Source: Cupriavidus sp. D384 (lineage in GTDB: Bacteria; Pseudomonadota; Gammaproteobacteria; Burkholderiales; Burkholderiaceae). Taken from it: a stretch of 64,000 nucleotides of DNA. Below are positions 1 to 11,094 of this stretch, piece by piece. The DNA is taken from contig NZ_BBQI01000088.1 of assembly GCF_001652915.1 (NCBI RefSeq), forward strand, positions 1-64,000. Reading direction: 5' to 3'. The notes beneath the pieces are model-generated. The model had not been told where the DNA came from. It made no database searches and saw only the letters and a program-made list of their open reading frames with translations. Within the stretch, counting starts at the first letter, position 1. Every line of letters begins with the position of its first letter. The position numbers and the translations under genes are program-made.

Positions 1-217
1 CCTGGAAGTCTGGGTGTTTGGCGACTTCCAGTTTTCCAGACTCAGATCGGATGAACCACGGATACAACGTATTGAAGCTTCACAGCTAGCCGAGTCGATG
101 ACTGACGTGATCTCAAAAAGCCGATGATTGCGTGTTGACCGACTCGCACTCGCTCGCCTCTCGGCGTGCTGCAATTGCCGAAAGGCGCGTCGACAGAAGT
201 GGATTTGATTTCAGTCG

Positions 218-1720
218 TCACCTCACCTCTTCCAAATCTCCCGGCTTCCAACTCCGGTCAAACCACGCCTGCAACGGCGCATATAGTCGGAGAATGACCA
301 TCCACTTCTTCTTTGGCATGGTCTCCACCCAGTTGCTCTCCTGGCCTGCTGGCGCCTTCGGACCGAACCAGACAGTGTACGAGCCATCGGCATTTGGTTT
401 CATGCTCTTCTGGTTGCTGTCGATGCCGGCAAGCTTCTGGTTGGTTTCCAGCATCGAGCGTGTTTGTGTGTCGTATGCCGTGAACGACCAGAACTGGCCG
501 GCCGGCACCGGCCCTGGCAGGGTTACCTTGTAGGTCCTGGAGCCATCCAGATATTCGCCTTTTCCGTCCCGGGTCGTTATCGCGTATGCCGAACCCGATC
601 CTGGCTTGGCCGCAGACATGGCAGGCGTGATTCCGGTCGCGGCATAGTGGAACAGCGTGCGCGCATCCAGCATGCGTTCGCCGTTGTCCATGAACTGGTA
701 GCTGTTGCCGATGAAGCCATTACCCCACTGCCGGTCAGGAAAGAACTTAAAGCGCGCGTCGCGCGGGGCGAACTGAATCGCGCGTGCAGCGGCATTCCCT
801 ACCGCGACGGCGTCGGTCAAGATTGATTTCATCCGTGCATCGGGCTCGAAAGGCTTTCCCTTCTTGATGCCGATGGCACTGAACAGGCCGACGATCTCCG
901 GATCAAACGCATCTCCCGGTTCGTACTGAATGACTTCGTTCATCTCCTGGTAGAACTTGAAATTGTTCGAATGGATAGTATTGAACTGCCTGCCAGAGGT
1001 GTTGACGAACGTCGTCACTGGCGGATTCTCGGCGAGCGCCAGCGGATAAATGTGCGTGCTCTGCTTCACGTGCCTGACGGTTGCCGGCGTGTCGTTGTTC
1101 TGTACAAAGGCGCGGAAAAACATCAGGTTGGTAAAGGTAGGTGTTGGTATTACGAAGTAGCCTTTGTCAGGCACCGCCCCTTTATAGCCAGGGGGCACGA
1201 ACAGATATTTCCCACCTTTGCCCTTGTCCGGTCCCGTCATGCCGACATCCGTGACAAAACGGAAATAGGCGTCATCGACCGGCCCCAGCACGCCGGGCGG
1301 AATCTCGACCACGACTGGGCCGTCCTTGACGTCAATGCATGTGGCGCCATAAACCGTGGTGGAGTTTGCGGTAAGGAAGAGCGAACGCGCGTCCAGCAGA
1401 TCTTCGCTGATGCTGAGGCCCTGGTTTTTCCTGACGCCTGCTTGTTCCAGGCCGGTGCAGATGGCGTGTACGGATGCAGCGGGAATCCCTGAGAGGAACG
1501 CCTCGATGCCGCGCGAGAAGTCGACTTGATCGTAGGCCTTCCTGACCGTATCCGCGTCAGGCAGGCCGTCGACAAACTTCAGTGCGCCGATGCGCGTCTC
1601 CACCGTATCCGGCGTCGTAATGGAGGGCGGCACCACTGCAGAATATTTCGGGGTGGTTTGAGCCTGTGCCGAAGCCACGGCCACCATTGAAAATACGGAG
1701 ACAAGTATTGCTGCTTTCAT
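218..1720 (-). CDS. Exported DUF1254/DUF1214-type protein
   Basis: A 500-residue protein with an N-terminal Sec signal (a hydrophobic stretch ending AQAQ-T around residue 22). Its layout is that of bacterial DUF1254/DUF1214 proteins: an N-terminal DUF1254 part and a C-terminal part rich in W/Y/P with motifs such as GQFWSFTAYD. The biochemical role of this family is not settled. I chose the ATG at 1720 because a GGGGA stretch precedes it; an in-frame GTG lies 12 bases upstream. It is transcribed leftward, away from the membrane-protein gene at 2003. Base composition is visibly less GC-rich than most of the window. Family call fairly sure, function unknown. Confidence 0.8.
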   Translation of the reverse strand: MKAAILVSVFSMVAVASAQAQTTPKYSAVVPPSITTPDTVETRIGALKFVDGLPDADTVRKAYDQVDFSRGIEAFLSGIPAASVHAICTGLEQAGVRKNQGLSISEDLLDARSLFLTANSTTVYGATCIDVKDGPVVVEIPPGVLGPVDDAYFRFVTDVGMTGPDKGKGGKYLFVPPGYKGAVPDKGYFVIPTPTFTNLMFFRAFVQNNDTPATVRHVKQSTHIYPLALAENPPVTTFVNTSGRQFNTIHSNNFKFYQEMNEVIQYEPGDAFDPEIVGLFSAIGIKKGKPFEPDARMKSILTDAVAVGNAAARAIQFAPRDARFKFFPDRQWGNGFIGNSYQFMDNGERMLDARTLFHYAATGITPAMSAAKPGSGSAYAITTRDGKGEYLDGSRTYKVTLPGPVPAGQFWSFTAYDTQTRSMLETNQKLAGIDSNQKSMKPNADGSYTVWFGPKAPAGQESNWVETMPKKKWMVILRLYAPLQAWFDRSWKPGDLEEVR

Positions 1721-2002
1721 GGATTTCCCCACGTATCAAACTACGTGACAGTTTTTAACGTCAACGGGGAATATATCGGTAGACCACCCGGGGCGACCCA
1801 TACATCACTGCTGAAAGTTTTATCTCTCCTTGTTAAAAATTGTCGATGGGTCGGTGGTCATCTGCGCTACGGCAAATGCGGTCGGCGGCCTGCGTTGTTT
1901 CCCCATTCCCGGTCGTGCGATAGGTCATTGGTCCAATGGCAGACAGGCGTTGTCCGGTCTACCGTGTCCGAACCTACTGCTGGTGCACGGGGAGGAACCT
2001 CC

Positions 2003-2680
2003 ATGTCGGCAATCAATCCGTCGCACAGCGACAGCGTGCAGGATCGCGCACCCACCCTCGACGTGGTCGATCGCGTGTCCGAGATGTGCTTTGGGCTCTA
2101 CATGGCGTTGACGTTCGTTGGCGCGGTGTCATCCGCCACGGCCGGGCCCGATGCCGCCCAGACCATGCTGCGTGCCGCGCTGGGCTGCAATCTCGCCTGG
2201 GGGCTGGTCGACGCCATCATGTATCTGGTGCGGACGCTGGCCGGGCGCGGCATGCTGCAGAAGCTTGCCTTGACGGCCAAGCATGGCGATGCGCCTGCGG
2301 GCATTGCCGCCATACGCGATGCGCTGCCGCCAGCCATGAACCCGCACATCGCCAACGACGACCTCGAACCGGTGCGGCTGCGCCTGGTCTCCGGCGCCAC
2401 GGTGCCAGACCGCCCCACGCTGAATGGTGGCGACTTCCTTGCTGCAATCCGTATCTTCTTCATCGTGGTGCTGACGACATTCCCCGTGGCGCTGCCATTC
2501 GTGCTGCTGCACGACGTCGCCACGGCTTTGGTGGTGTCCAGGGTGCTGACGCTGATCATGCTGTTCGTGGGCGGCGCGGCGCTGGGGCACTACGGCGGGA
2601 TCAACCCGTGGCGCGCCGGATTCTGGATGATGGCGCTAGGGGTGGCCGTCACCATGGCGGTCATTGCGCTGGGAGGCTGA
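2003..2680 (+). CDS. VIT/CCC1-like integral membrane protein
   Basis: 225 residues. A conserved-looking N-terminal segment (RVSEMCFGLYMALTF) is followed by several hydrophobic helices: two before residue 85 and three in the C-terminal third. The pattern resembles proteins commonly annotated as VIT1/CCC1 transporter family, but I see no metal-binding motif that proves transport. The start is set by a GGAGG Shine-Dalgarno eight bases upstream; the frame stays open further upstream but without a comparable signal. The stop codon lies one base before the start of the next gene, so the two are probably co-transcribed. Inner membrane location is certain from hydrophobicity; function is inferred only. 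Confidence 0.7.
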   Translation: MSAINPSHSDSVQDRAPTLDVVDRVSEMCFGLYMALTFVGAVSSATAGPDAAQTMLRAALGCNLAWGLVDAIMYLVRTLAGRGMLQKLALTAKHGDAPAGIAAIRDALPPAMNPHIANDDLEPVRLRLVSGATVPDRPTLNGGDFLAAIRIFFIVVLTTFPVALPFVLLHDVATALVVSRVLTLIMLFVGGAALGHYGGINPWRAGFWMMALGVAVTMAVIALGG

Positions 2681-2681
2681 G

Positions 2682-3329
2682 ATGCGTGCCACCGCCCTGG
2701 CAGCAGCTGTGATCTGGCTGGCGTCGAATGGCGCCCATGCGCAGGAAATAGCCGTCACCCCGCCTGCCCCCGCCGAGGCTGCGCCGCCGCCCGCCTGGAG
2801 TTTCCTGGCAACGGGCTTCTGGAACATGCCGCGTCACGAAGACAGCTACGGCTCGGGCATATTCTCGGCCGATCACGGTCAGTTGCATCTCGAGGCGCGC
2901 GTCAACTACGAGGCCATGCATGCCCAGTCGGGCTTTGTCGGCTGGTCGTTCTCGGGTGGAGAGACCCTCCAGTACAAGGTCACGCCCATTGTCGGCGTCG
3001 TGGTTGGCAGCGCGCACGGCCCCATCGCCGGCGTGGAGGCCAGCCTCGCGGTAAGCAAGTTCGACTATTACATCGAGGCCGAATACCTGCCCGGAACGGG
3101 GTCCACAACGCCCTACACCTACGCATGGAGCGAACTCGGATTTCGCCCCGTCCAGTGGCTGCGGGTCGGCCTTGTCGCACAGCGTACGCGGATCTACGGC
3201 GGCGACCGCGAATTCCAGCGCGGCGGGCTGGTGCAACTCACGTTTGGCAAGGTCACCGGCAGCGTCTACTGGTTCAATCCGGCTTCCCACGATCAGGTGG
3301 TGATTGCCGCCATGTCCCTCGCGTTCTAG
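2682..3329 (+). CDS. Exported beta-rich protein, possible outer-membrane barrel
   Basis: 215 residues with a Sec signal peptide ending in an AHAQ cleavage region, then a Pro/Ala-rich linker. The rest alternates short hydrophobic and aromatic strands (for example FVGWSFSGG, GRVQWLRVGL-like stretches) and ends in a hydrophobic ...SLAF, as outer-membrane beta-barrels often do. I do not recognise a named family. The start ATG sits one base after the stop of the membrane-protein gene at 2003-2680, and that gene's GGGAGG-containing end can act as ribosome binding site, so translational coupling is likely. A partner role with the upstream inner-membrane protein is inference from position. Confidence 0.6.
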   Translation: MRATALAAAVIWLASNGAHAQEIAVTPPAPAEAAPPPAWSFLATGFWNMPRHEDSYGSGIFSADHGQLHLEARVNYEAMHAQSGFVGWSFSGGETLQYKVTPIVGVVVGSAHGPIAGVEASLAVSKFDYYIEAEYLPGTGSTTPYTYAWSELGFRPVQWLRVGLVAQRTRIYGGDREFQRGGLVQLTFGKVTGSVYWFNPASHDQVVIAAMSLAF

Positions 3330-3414
3330 CGCGGCCCGCACCGGCTGCGGCCCGGCGAGCGCAGGCTACGTCACGTTCCCGGCAGGAACGGGCCGCCTGC
3401 GCCCTGCCCCTTGC

Positions 3415-3897
3415 CTACATCACGCGATGTGCGAAATGGCCGCGCCGCGCGTCGGTCATCAGCTGCGAGAAATCGTCGACGTTCATATGGACCAGCGCTT
3501 CGCGGTCGCCGGCCTCGAAGTAGACGTCGTCGTGGGCCAGCAAGCTATCGTCGATCCAGGTCAGCGTGCCGTAAGCCATCCCAACCGGTGGCAGCGCGTG
3601 CTGGTCGCAGTCGCGGAACACCTCGCGCACGCCGTCGGCATGCGCGTAGGCCAGCTTGCGGCCGGTCTGCTCTCGTAGTTCAGCCAGTTTCAGGCGATGG
3701 CTGGCGGGAATCACGGCGGCCAGATAGCCCTTGTCGTCTTCCAGCAGCACGGTACGCGCCAGCCGGTCGGCGGGGATGCTGGGCGCCGGCATTGCCGTCG
3801 CGTCAGCGGGCGTCCCGGGCCGCCCGGGGCGTCGCACGGTCTCGAACCGGCTCTCCGTCCTGCTCAGGCATCGTGCCAGCTTCGTAGACATGGTCAT
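3415..3897 (-). CDS. YbaK/EbsC-type aminoacyl-tRNA deacylase-domain protein
   Basis: 160 residues of the YbaK/prolyl-tRNA-editing fold: LARTVLLEDDKGYLAAVIPASHRLKL, then a region typical for the trans-editing site (GVREVFRDCDQHALPPVG) and a C-terminal FEAGDREALVHMN segment. Family members hydrolyse mischarged aminoacyl-tRNAs in the cytosol; which tRNA is edited here cannot be told. A GGGAGG Shine-Dalgarno stands eight bases before the ATG. The gene diverges from katG and lies alone, with the OxyR-type site between the two starts. The first about 35 residues are Arg/Pro-rich and not part of the domain. Confidence 0.8.
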   Translation of the reverse strand: MTMSTKLARCLSRTESRFETVRRPGRPGTPADATAMPAPSIPADRLARTVLLEDDKGYLAAVIPASHRLKLAELREQTGRKLAYAHADGVREVFRDCDQHALPPVGMAYGTLTWIDDSLLAHDDVYFEAGDREALVHMNVDDFSQLMTDARRGHFAHRVM

Positions 3898-4010
3898 GAT
3901 CGCAGCCTCCCGGCGTCAGCCGCCGCAGTGGTCTGAAGTACCGGAACTATAGGTCACGCACCGCGCGGCAAATGGTCGGTGCTAACCCGAATCGTGATGG
4001 CGCACACGTC

Positions 4011-4047
4011 ATAGCGATGCCCTATCGCGCCGATTGCAAAGCTCTCA
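4011..4047 (+). promoter_or_regulatory. Near-consensus OxyR binding site upstream of katG
   Basis: The pattern ATAG-N7-CTAT-N7-ATTG-N7-CTCA is present with exact 7-base spacing. The first dimer half (ATAG/CTAT at 4011-4025) is perfect, and the second half matches three of four bases in each tetranucleotide. This is the arrangement described for oxidised OxyR contacting four major grooves. The site ends immediately before the likely -35 region of katG. No oxyR gene lies in the window. Confidence 0.7.
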
Positions 4048-6429
<2,382 letters not shown>

Positions 6430-6446
6430 GGTAGCGCTGTAACAAA

Positions 6447-6480
6447 AAGGGCGCCGATGTGGGAATCGGCGCCCTTCTCT
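6447..6480 (+). terminator. Intrinsic terminator of katG
   Basis: A perfect 12-bp stem (6447-6458 with 6465-6476) and a 6-base loop, followed by a pyrimidine-rich tail (CTCTGTTTCTG). It begins 18 bases after the katG stop codon. Confidence 0.8.
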
Positions 6481-6551
6481 GTTTCTGATCCTGGTGATCT
6501 GCCGGAAAACCGGAATGCCAGCCGGTGCGCAAACCGGTCGACGTTATTCGG

Positions 6552-7325
6552 TTATTGCTGGGTATCCGAACGGCTCAGCACCCTGCTTCTGCTTTCTCCT
6601 TCGGGTGGATCTTCCGGCGTCAGCGCGAAACTGCGCTCCCAGACAACGACATCGTCATAAGCATAGAGCCGGCAATTGGTGAATCGCATTTCGCGGCAGC
6701 GTGCCATCGCCTTTTCAATGGCATTCGGGCTATTGCCCCAGAACGCATAATGTCCGCCATCGGCCAGCACGAAAGCCTTGGGCGCCTTGCGATCGCGATA
6801 GGTGGCGTAACCCTTGCGGGCGCGTAAATAGGGAACGGCATCGATGTTTGCCGCATCGGCGTAACCGGTGGCGGCGGGCAGCGATGTTTCGACATGTCCA
6901 AGCCCGTTTGCGGTGGCAGGAATGCTGACGATCGAGTTCATGCCCATGCGGACCATGATCAGGTCCGGGTAGTCGTAGGCTGCGCCCGATGCCGTGTCCA
7001 CTGCGACGCCAATTGCCCCGCCGATCAGTATGTTGCCGAAGGCCGCAGCCTTGGTTGTCGACTTCACGGTAGCCAGGCCTGGCTCCTGTCCGTCCTTGTC
7101 GCACCTGACCGACATGTCGCCATAGGCCCGGTTGATGGTGATGGTGCCCGGCGTGGTGACGTAATACGTGCCCTTGCTATTGGTCAGCTTGCATTTGGCG
7201 CCGGCATGCGGCTGATCATGGTCGCGGGTTTCCACCGAAACCACCTGGTTGGTGCCGCTGACGATGGATGCACAACCCCCAAAAAGACTACTCGCACAAA
7301 CAAGCGCGATGGCGATGACTCGCAT
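6552..7325 (-). CDS. Exported lipoprotein of unknown function
   Basis: 257 residues. The N-terminus is a lipoprotein signal (hydrophobic core, then LFGGC as lipobox), so the mature protein should be anchored to a membrane. The following part (SIVSGTNQVVSVET, KCKLTNSKGTYYVTTPGTITI) resembles translocation-/PEGA-like beta-rich lipoproteins, and a GGAIGVAVDTASGAAYDYP segment is typical of glycine-zipper-containing lipoproteins. The C-terminal half is unassigned. The start is set by CAGGGAAAGC before the ATG at 7325; the open frame extends 20 codons further without signal. Lower GC than the neighbours. Monocistronic between katG and a TetR gene. Confidence 0.7.
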   Translation of the reverse strand: MRVIAIALVCASSLFGGCASIVSGTNQVVSVETRDHDQPHAGAKCKLTNSKGTYYVTTPGTITINRAYGDMSVRCDKDGQEPGLATVKSTTKAAAFGNILIGGAIGVAVDTASGAAYDYPDLIMVRMGMNSIVSIPATANGLGHVETSLPAATGYADAANIDAVPYLRARKGYATYRDRKAPKAFVLADGGHYAFWGNSPNAIEKAMARCREMRFTNCRLYAYDDVVVWERSFALTPEDPPEGESRSRVLSRSDTQQ

Positions 7326-7479
7326 GCTTTCCCTGACATATCGTTTTAGTTTTTTATTGCGATGGCATCGCAACAGACCCGGCATGCATTACGGCATTAA
7401 TCCCCTGCGCTGAATACCCCCCGAACTTCGTAATGCCTCCGGCCAGATACATGCATATCCAGCCTGAATGTCCGGAGGA

Positions 7480-8205
7480 TTATGGTTTGCAGCACGCGCT
7501 TAATGCCCGCAGGCAGAATTCCGCCACCACGCCGGCCATCTGGTCGATATCGAGCGGCTCCGCCGATACTGCGGAAATGCGGGTATGGCTGGCCGTCACC
7601 GTAGCCAGGCCATGCGCGGCGATCCAGACCGCGAAGGCCAGTTGCTCCTCGGTCAGTTGCATCGGCGCCCTGCCGTCCAGGCACGCGGTCACGGCCTCGC
7701 GCACGCGCGAGAACGAATCGCCCGCGGCCTGCGTCAGTTCGGGATAATCGGTGCGGCGTTCGACGCCGGGGCCGAACATCAGGTGAAAGCGAGCCGGATA
7801 CGTGTGTGCAAATTCGGCATAGCCCACCAGCAGCCCGCGCAGGCGGTCGGCCGGCGTGGTGTTCGGCAGCCGGGCGGCGCGTTCGCTCTTGAAGTGCTTG
7901 AGTTCGCGGAACGCCTGCGCGGCGATTGCCGCCAGCAGCCCGTTGCGGTCCTGAAAATGGTGCGATGGCGCGCCGGGCGACACCCCCGCCAGCCTGGCTG
8001 CCGTGCGCATGCTCATCGCGGCAACGCCTTCGGTATCGATCAGATGCAGACCCCAGGCGATCAGCGCCGCGCGCAGATCGCCATGGTGCCACTGCCCTTC
8101 GGGCTTGGTGGCTGCGCCGCTGGGCGCCTTGGGGGGCCGGGACGGGCGGGCCGCCGTGGAATCCTGTGTCATGCCGGGCTGCTGCCGTGATTCAAGGGCC
8201 TCCAT
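7480..8205 (-). CDS. TetR/AcrR-family transcriptional regulator
   Basis: 241 residues. The N-terminal helix-turn-helix is clear (MRTAARLAGVSPGAPSHHFQDRNGLLAAIAAQAF), followed by a helical ligand-binding domain of about 150 residues. The start is uncertain: ATG at 8205 or ATG at 8172 (MTQDST), neither with a good Shine-Dalgarno. It is the last gene of a leftward group carotenoid oxygenase - IspZ-like - TetR, separated from the IspZ-like stop by an 8-bp tandem repeat. It may regulate that group, which is inference from position. Confidence 0.85.
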   Translation of the reverse strand: MEALESRQQPGMTQDSTAARPSRPPKAPSGAATKPEGQWHHGDLRAALIAWGLHLIDTEGVAAMSMRTAARLAGVSPGAPSHHFQDRNGLLAAIAAQAFRELKHFKSERAARLPNTTPADRLRGLLVGYAEFAHTYPARFHLMFGPGVERRTDYPELTQAAGDSFSRVREAVTACLDGRAPMQLTEEQLAFAVWIAAHGLATVTASHTRISAVSAEPLDIDQMAGVVAEFCLRALSACCKP

Positions 8206-8211
8206 GCTACC

Positions 8212-8265
8212 GTGGCTACGTGGCTACGGGGCTACGGGGCTACGTGGCTACGTGGCTACGGGGCT
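8212..8265. repeat. 8-bp tandem repeat, nearly seven units
   Basis: Six full copies and one partial copy of the unit GTGGCTAC or its one-base variant GGGGCTAC run head to tail from 8212 to 8265. The order of the variants is A A B B A A B. The stop codon (TAG) of the IspZ-like gene, read leftward, is created by the repeat itself at 8250-8248, and the rest fills the gap to the TetR start. Unit length is not a multiple of three, so copy-number change would alter spacing but not the IspZ-like C-terminus beyond its stop. Confidence 0.9.
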
Positions 8266-8838
8266 GTCCAGCGCGCCGTCGGCCTCCGGTGCGGTGGCCG
8301 GGCGCCGACGCAACGCGGCCTTCACCACGGCGTACTGCACGCAGAACAGCACCCCCTTGGACGCGGCCGGATAGATCGCGATAAAGGCTGGCCACGACGC
8401 CGGATGCCAGATCGCCACGAACGCGTTCAGCACGGCAGACACCAGCATCAGCACCGCCCAGGCGTAGCCGAAAAATGTCATCTCGGGCTGTACTCGCGGC
8501 GCGACGGCCGGTGGCACATAGCGGTTCATCCAGCCGCCGCGCAGCATCACCACGCCGATCACCAGAAACAGGATGCTCGGCTTTGCCATCACGAAGCGCG
8601 GATCGGACGTGACCCATGTGGCAACCGACGACACCACGACCGACGCCAGGCTGATCCACTGCAGCACCGCCACACGGCGGCGATGGACGATTTCCCGGCC
8701 AACCACGGCCAGTGCCACGACCAGCCCCGCCAGCGTGGCGATGCGGACATCCACGCTCAGCGCCATAAGCACGGCAAAGACCAGCACGCCCAGCGTATCG
8801 AGAATAACGGGCCACGCCACCCGCAGGATCCGGCTCAT
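8248..8838 (-). CDS. IspZ/YciB-like inner-membrane protein
   Basis: 196 residues with about five to six hydrophobic helices. The segment KPSILFLVIGVVMLRGGWMNRYVP and the layout match proteins annotated as septation protein IspZ/YciB-like in beta-proteobacteria, although the match is loose. Its ATG overlaps the stop codon of the carotenoid oxygenase gene by four bases, so the two are translationally coupled. The C-terminus (DSPVAT) runs into the 8-bp repeat, suggesting that the natural end may have been altered by repeat formation. Function here is not established. Confidence 0.65.
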   Translation of the reverse strand: MSRILRVAWPVILDTLGVLVFAVLMALSVDVRIATLAGLVVALAVVGREIVHRRRVAVLQWISLASVVVSSVATWVTSDPRFVMAKPSILFLVIGVVMLRGGWMNRYVPPAVAPRVQPEMTFFGYAWAVLMLVSAVLNAFVAIWHPASWPAFIAIYPAASKGVLFCVQYAVVKAALRRRPATAPEADGALDSPVAT

Positions 8839-10337
8839 GTGCTCGCTCCTTCCACCCAGTTCCCGTGGAAGCCAAATGGCACGCGCTGCGGCAATTCCAC
8901 CGTGGCGATCGGGCCTGCCTCGACGTTCAGGGCATCGAGCACCAATAGTTCACTGGTGTTCGATGCCGCGCGCCACACCACTGCCAGCAGCCAGCCGTCG
9001 CCTTCCGCACGGCCCCGCGCGGCGAATACCGGCTCGGAGGTGGCGTCGCCCGGGGGCAGCCACAGCGTGGCCTGCGCGCCGGACTGGGCATCGACATGCA
9101 CGATGCCGTTGCGCTCGCTGTGGTCCGACTGTCCCTGTCCGGCGTCTTCCCCCGGCACCGAGGCCGCAAACCACCCATGCCGATGCGGGCGGCCGGCCAG
9201 ACGGTCGTCGATGCGCGGAAACTCGCCCGGAATGTCGCACAGGCGCTGGCTGGTGAAACTGTCGCGGCCACCGGCCAGGTCAAAGGTCCAGCGGGTCAGA
9301 TACGCCAGCTGGCGCGACCGGTCGCCCGGCGAGCCGTCCGGGCGCGGAAACAGCGGTGCCTCGTCGTAGACCATGACATCGGCATGGATCGTCTCGCCCT
9401 CCTCCCATGCGTTCAGCGCGTGGAACACGTAGCACGGCGGCCCCTGGAACCAGCGCACCGCCGCCGAAGGCGAGTCACGCCGCATGATGCCGATCATCGA
9501 CGGCCGGTCTGCCTCGAAGGCATACGGCGGCAGCCCCTTCTCCAGGCGCTCGCGGCTGCCGGTCAGCGGCAGCACAGGAAACAGCAGGTGCCGCGTGGTC
9601 ATCATGAAGTCGTGAACCATGCTGCAGTACGGCGTTTCGAACTTCAGATGGCGGGTGAGCCGGGCATCGGGACCGATGGTGCCGGTCGTCATGGCGGCGG
9701 TCAGCGGGCCATCGGCGTTGTAGCCGAAGAAGAACATTTCCCCGGTCAGCGGATCGATCTTGGGATGGGCCGTGAACGGGCCCTGCAGCGGGCCATAGTC
9801 GGCATAGCCCAGCGTTTCCAGCGTGTCCGGGGTCATGCGCGTGGGCCGGTGCGCTTCTTCCAGCGCCAGCAGCCGCTGGCCGTGCCACACGATATTGGTG
9901 TTTGCCACGCCCCGGTCGTCGCCTGCCCACTCGGGCGCATCGGGCAGCTTGCCCGCGAAGGCGCGGAACAGTGCCCGGCCCGCCCGATCCTCGTCGCGCC
10001 ATTTCGGGGTGCGGACCCAGCGGTTGCGATAGCTGGCGGCACCGTCCGCCAGTGCGATGGCGTGGATCATGCCGTCGCCGCCGAACCAGTGGGTCGCGGC
10101 ACTCGGGAAACGGGGATTCGGACCATTCCGATACAGGGTGCCGGTCAGTTCCCGGGGCAGCGCACCATGCACCTTCAGGCCGGCGGCCTCGATTTCCTGT
10201 GACACCGGCGCGTAGTTGCCGTTTGTCCAGATGCTGTCCGGCGCCCGCTGGGCCTGCTTGTCGTGCGCCTGCTCATGCGCCTGCTCATGCGCATCTTCAT
10301 GCACTCTTTGCTGTGCCGTCTCCACGCTGCCTCCCAT
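8835..10337 (-). CDS. Carotenoid oxygenase family protein
   Basis: 500 residues of the carotenoid cleavage oxygenase fold (seven-bladed propeller with non-haem Fe(II)). The four iron-binding histidines are recognisable in AHPKIDP, MVHDFMM, VFHALNAWE and the C-terminal GFHGNW. Other hallmarks are YRNGPNPRF, HWFGGDGMIHA and GEFPRID. The natural substrate in a non-pigmented proteobacterium may be a stilbene-/lignin-derived phenylpropanoid or an apocarotenoid; I cannot decide. The first 30 residues hold a His/Glu/Gln/Ala repeat coded by a 12-bp DNA repeat. First gene of a leftward operon with the IspZ-like and TetR genes. Confidence 0.88.
   Translation of the reverse strand: MGGSVETAQQRVHEDAHEQAHEQAHDKQAQRAPDSIWTNGNYAPVSQEIEAAGLKVHGALPRELTGTLYRNGPNPRFPSAATHWFGGDGMIHAIALADGAASYRNRWVRTPKWRDEDRAGRALFRAFAGKLPDAPEWAGDDRGVANTNIVWHGQRLLALEEAHRPTRMTPDTLETLGYADYGPLQGPFTAHPKIDPLTGEMFFFGYNADGPLTAAMTTGTIGPDARLTRHLKFETPYCSMVHDFMMTTRHLLFPVLPLTGSRERLEKGLPPYAFEADRPSMIGIMRRDSPSAAVRWFQGPPCYVFHALNAWEEGETIHADVMVYDEAPLFPRPDGSPGDRSRQLAYLTRWTFDLAGGRDSFTSQRLCDIPGEFPRIDDRLAGRPHRHGWFAASVPGEDAGQGQSDHSERNGIVHVDAQSGAQATLWLPPGDATSEPVFAARGRAEGDGWLLAVVWRAASNTSELLVLDALNVEAGPIATVELPQRVPFGFHGNWVEGAST
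10261..10304. repeat. 12-bp tandem repeat in the oxygenase N-terminus
   Basis: About 3.7 units of a 12-bp motif (TCATGCGCCTGC with variants) inside the start of the carotenoid oxygenase gene. It encodes the repeated tetrapeptide HEQA on the minus strand. In-frame unit length allows expansion without frameshift. Confidence 0.8.
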
Positions 10338-10571
10338 CCAAACTAATCACTGTTCAGTTTGCGTATTCAAGGCGCCGCTGCAGGGGAAGTCAAGGAAATC
10401 TGGCTTGGGGATTTCGCCTATGCGCCCGCGTGCCCATGCACGAAGACGGGCTGCCGGAAGTTTTCATCAACGCCCAGAAAACGTTCATGGCGATGGACAC
10501 ACGGCTGGCCGGGGCCGCCGCGTATAGTGGAAAACGCCATTTCCGGCCCGACCGTAAAAGGAGTCCACCCC

Positions 10572-11066
10572 ATGGCCATCGCCCGTCCTTTCGAACATTC
10601 TTCCATCGTCGCCACCCTGCGCCGCGCGGCCTGGCTGGCCGTGCCGGCCGCGCTGCTGGCGGTGTCCGGCATTGCCAGCGCCCAGCTGGGCGACATGCTG
10701 AAGTCGTCGCCGCTGGGCGGCAGTTCCGGGTCCAGCCAGGGCGCAGCTGGCGCGCTGGGCAACCTTGGCGGCCTGGGCAGCATCTCGTCACTGACGTCCA
10801 GTTCGGCCGGCAATGCGGCCGGCGTGATCGAGTTCTGCATGAAGAACAACTACCTGAACGCCGACGCGGCCACATCGGCCGTCAAGGACAAGCTGCTGGG
10901 CTCGGTGTCGGGTGGCACCTCGGACACGGGCTACAGCGACGGCTCGCGCGGCATCCTGTCGACCGGCGGCGGCAAGCCTATGGACCTGAGCGCCAGCGGC
11001 CTGAAAGCCGAAGTCACCAAGCAGGTCTGCGACAAGATCCTGGCGCAGGGCAAGTCGATGCTCTGA
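10572..11066 (+). CDS. Exported DUF2501 protein
   Basis: 164 residues. Sec signal peptide with a hydrophobic core ending ASAQL, a Gly/Ser-rich mature start (GSSGSSQGAAGALGNLGGLGS), then the DUF2501 (YjjA-type) domain: VIEFCMKNNYLNADAATSAVKDKLLG, and a second Cys in VTKQVCDKILAQGKSML, so a disulfide is likely. The start follows AAAAGGAG; a long open frame upstream lacks any start signal. Role unknown in the family. Convergent with the stress-protein gene that follows. Confidence 0.82.
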   Translation: MAIARPFEHSSIVATLRRAAWLAVPAALLAVSGIASAQLGDMLKSSPLGGSSGSSQGAAGALGNLGGLGSISSLTSSSAGNAAGVIEFCMKNNYLNADAATSAVKDKLLGSVSGGTSDTGYSDGSRGILSTGGGKPMDLSASGLKAEVTKQVCDKILAQGKSML

Positions 11067-11094
11067 GCGCCGGCGCGCGTGCGTGGGTTGCGGC

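Noticed and set aside
1..217. Hairpin-like CTGGAAGT/ACTTCCAG at the very start
   Set aside because: No T-run and no visible gene on either side that would need it; the rest of the stretch shows nothing.
8212..8265. The 8-bp repeat as a CRISPR-like array or plasmid iteron
   Set aside because: Units are contiguous without spacers and far too short for CRISPR; no replication gene nearby.
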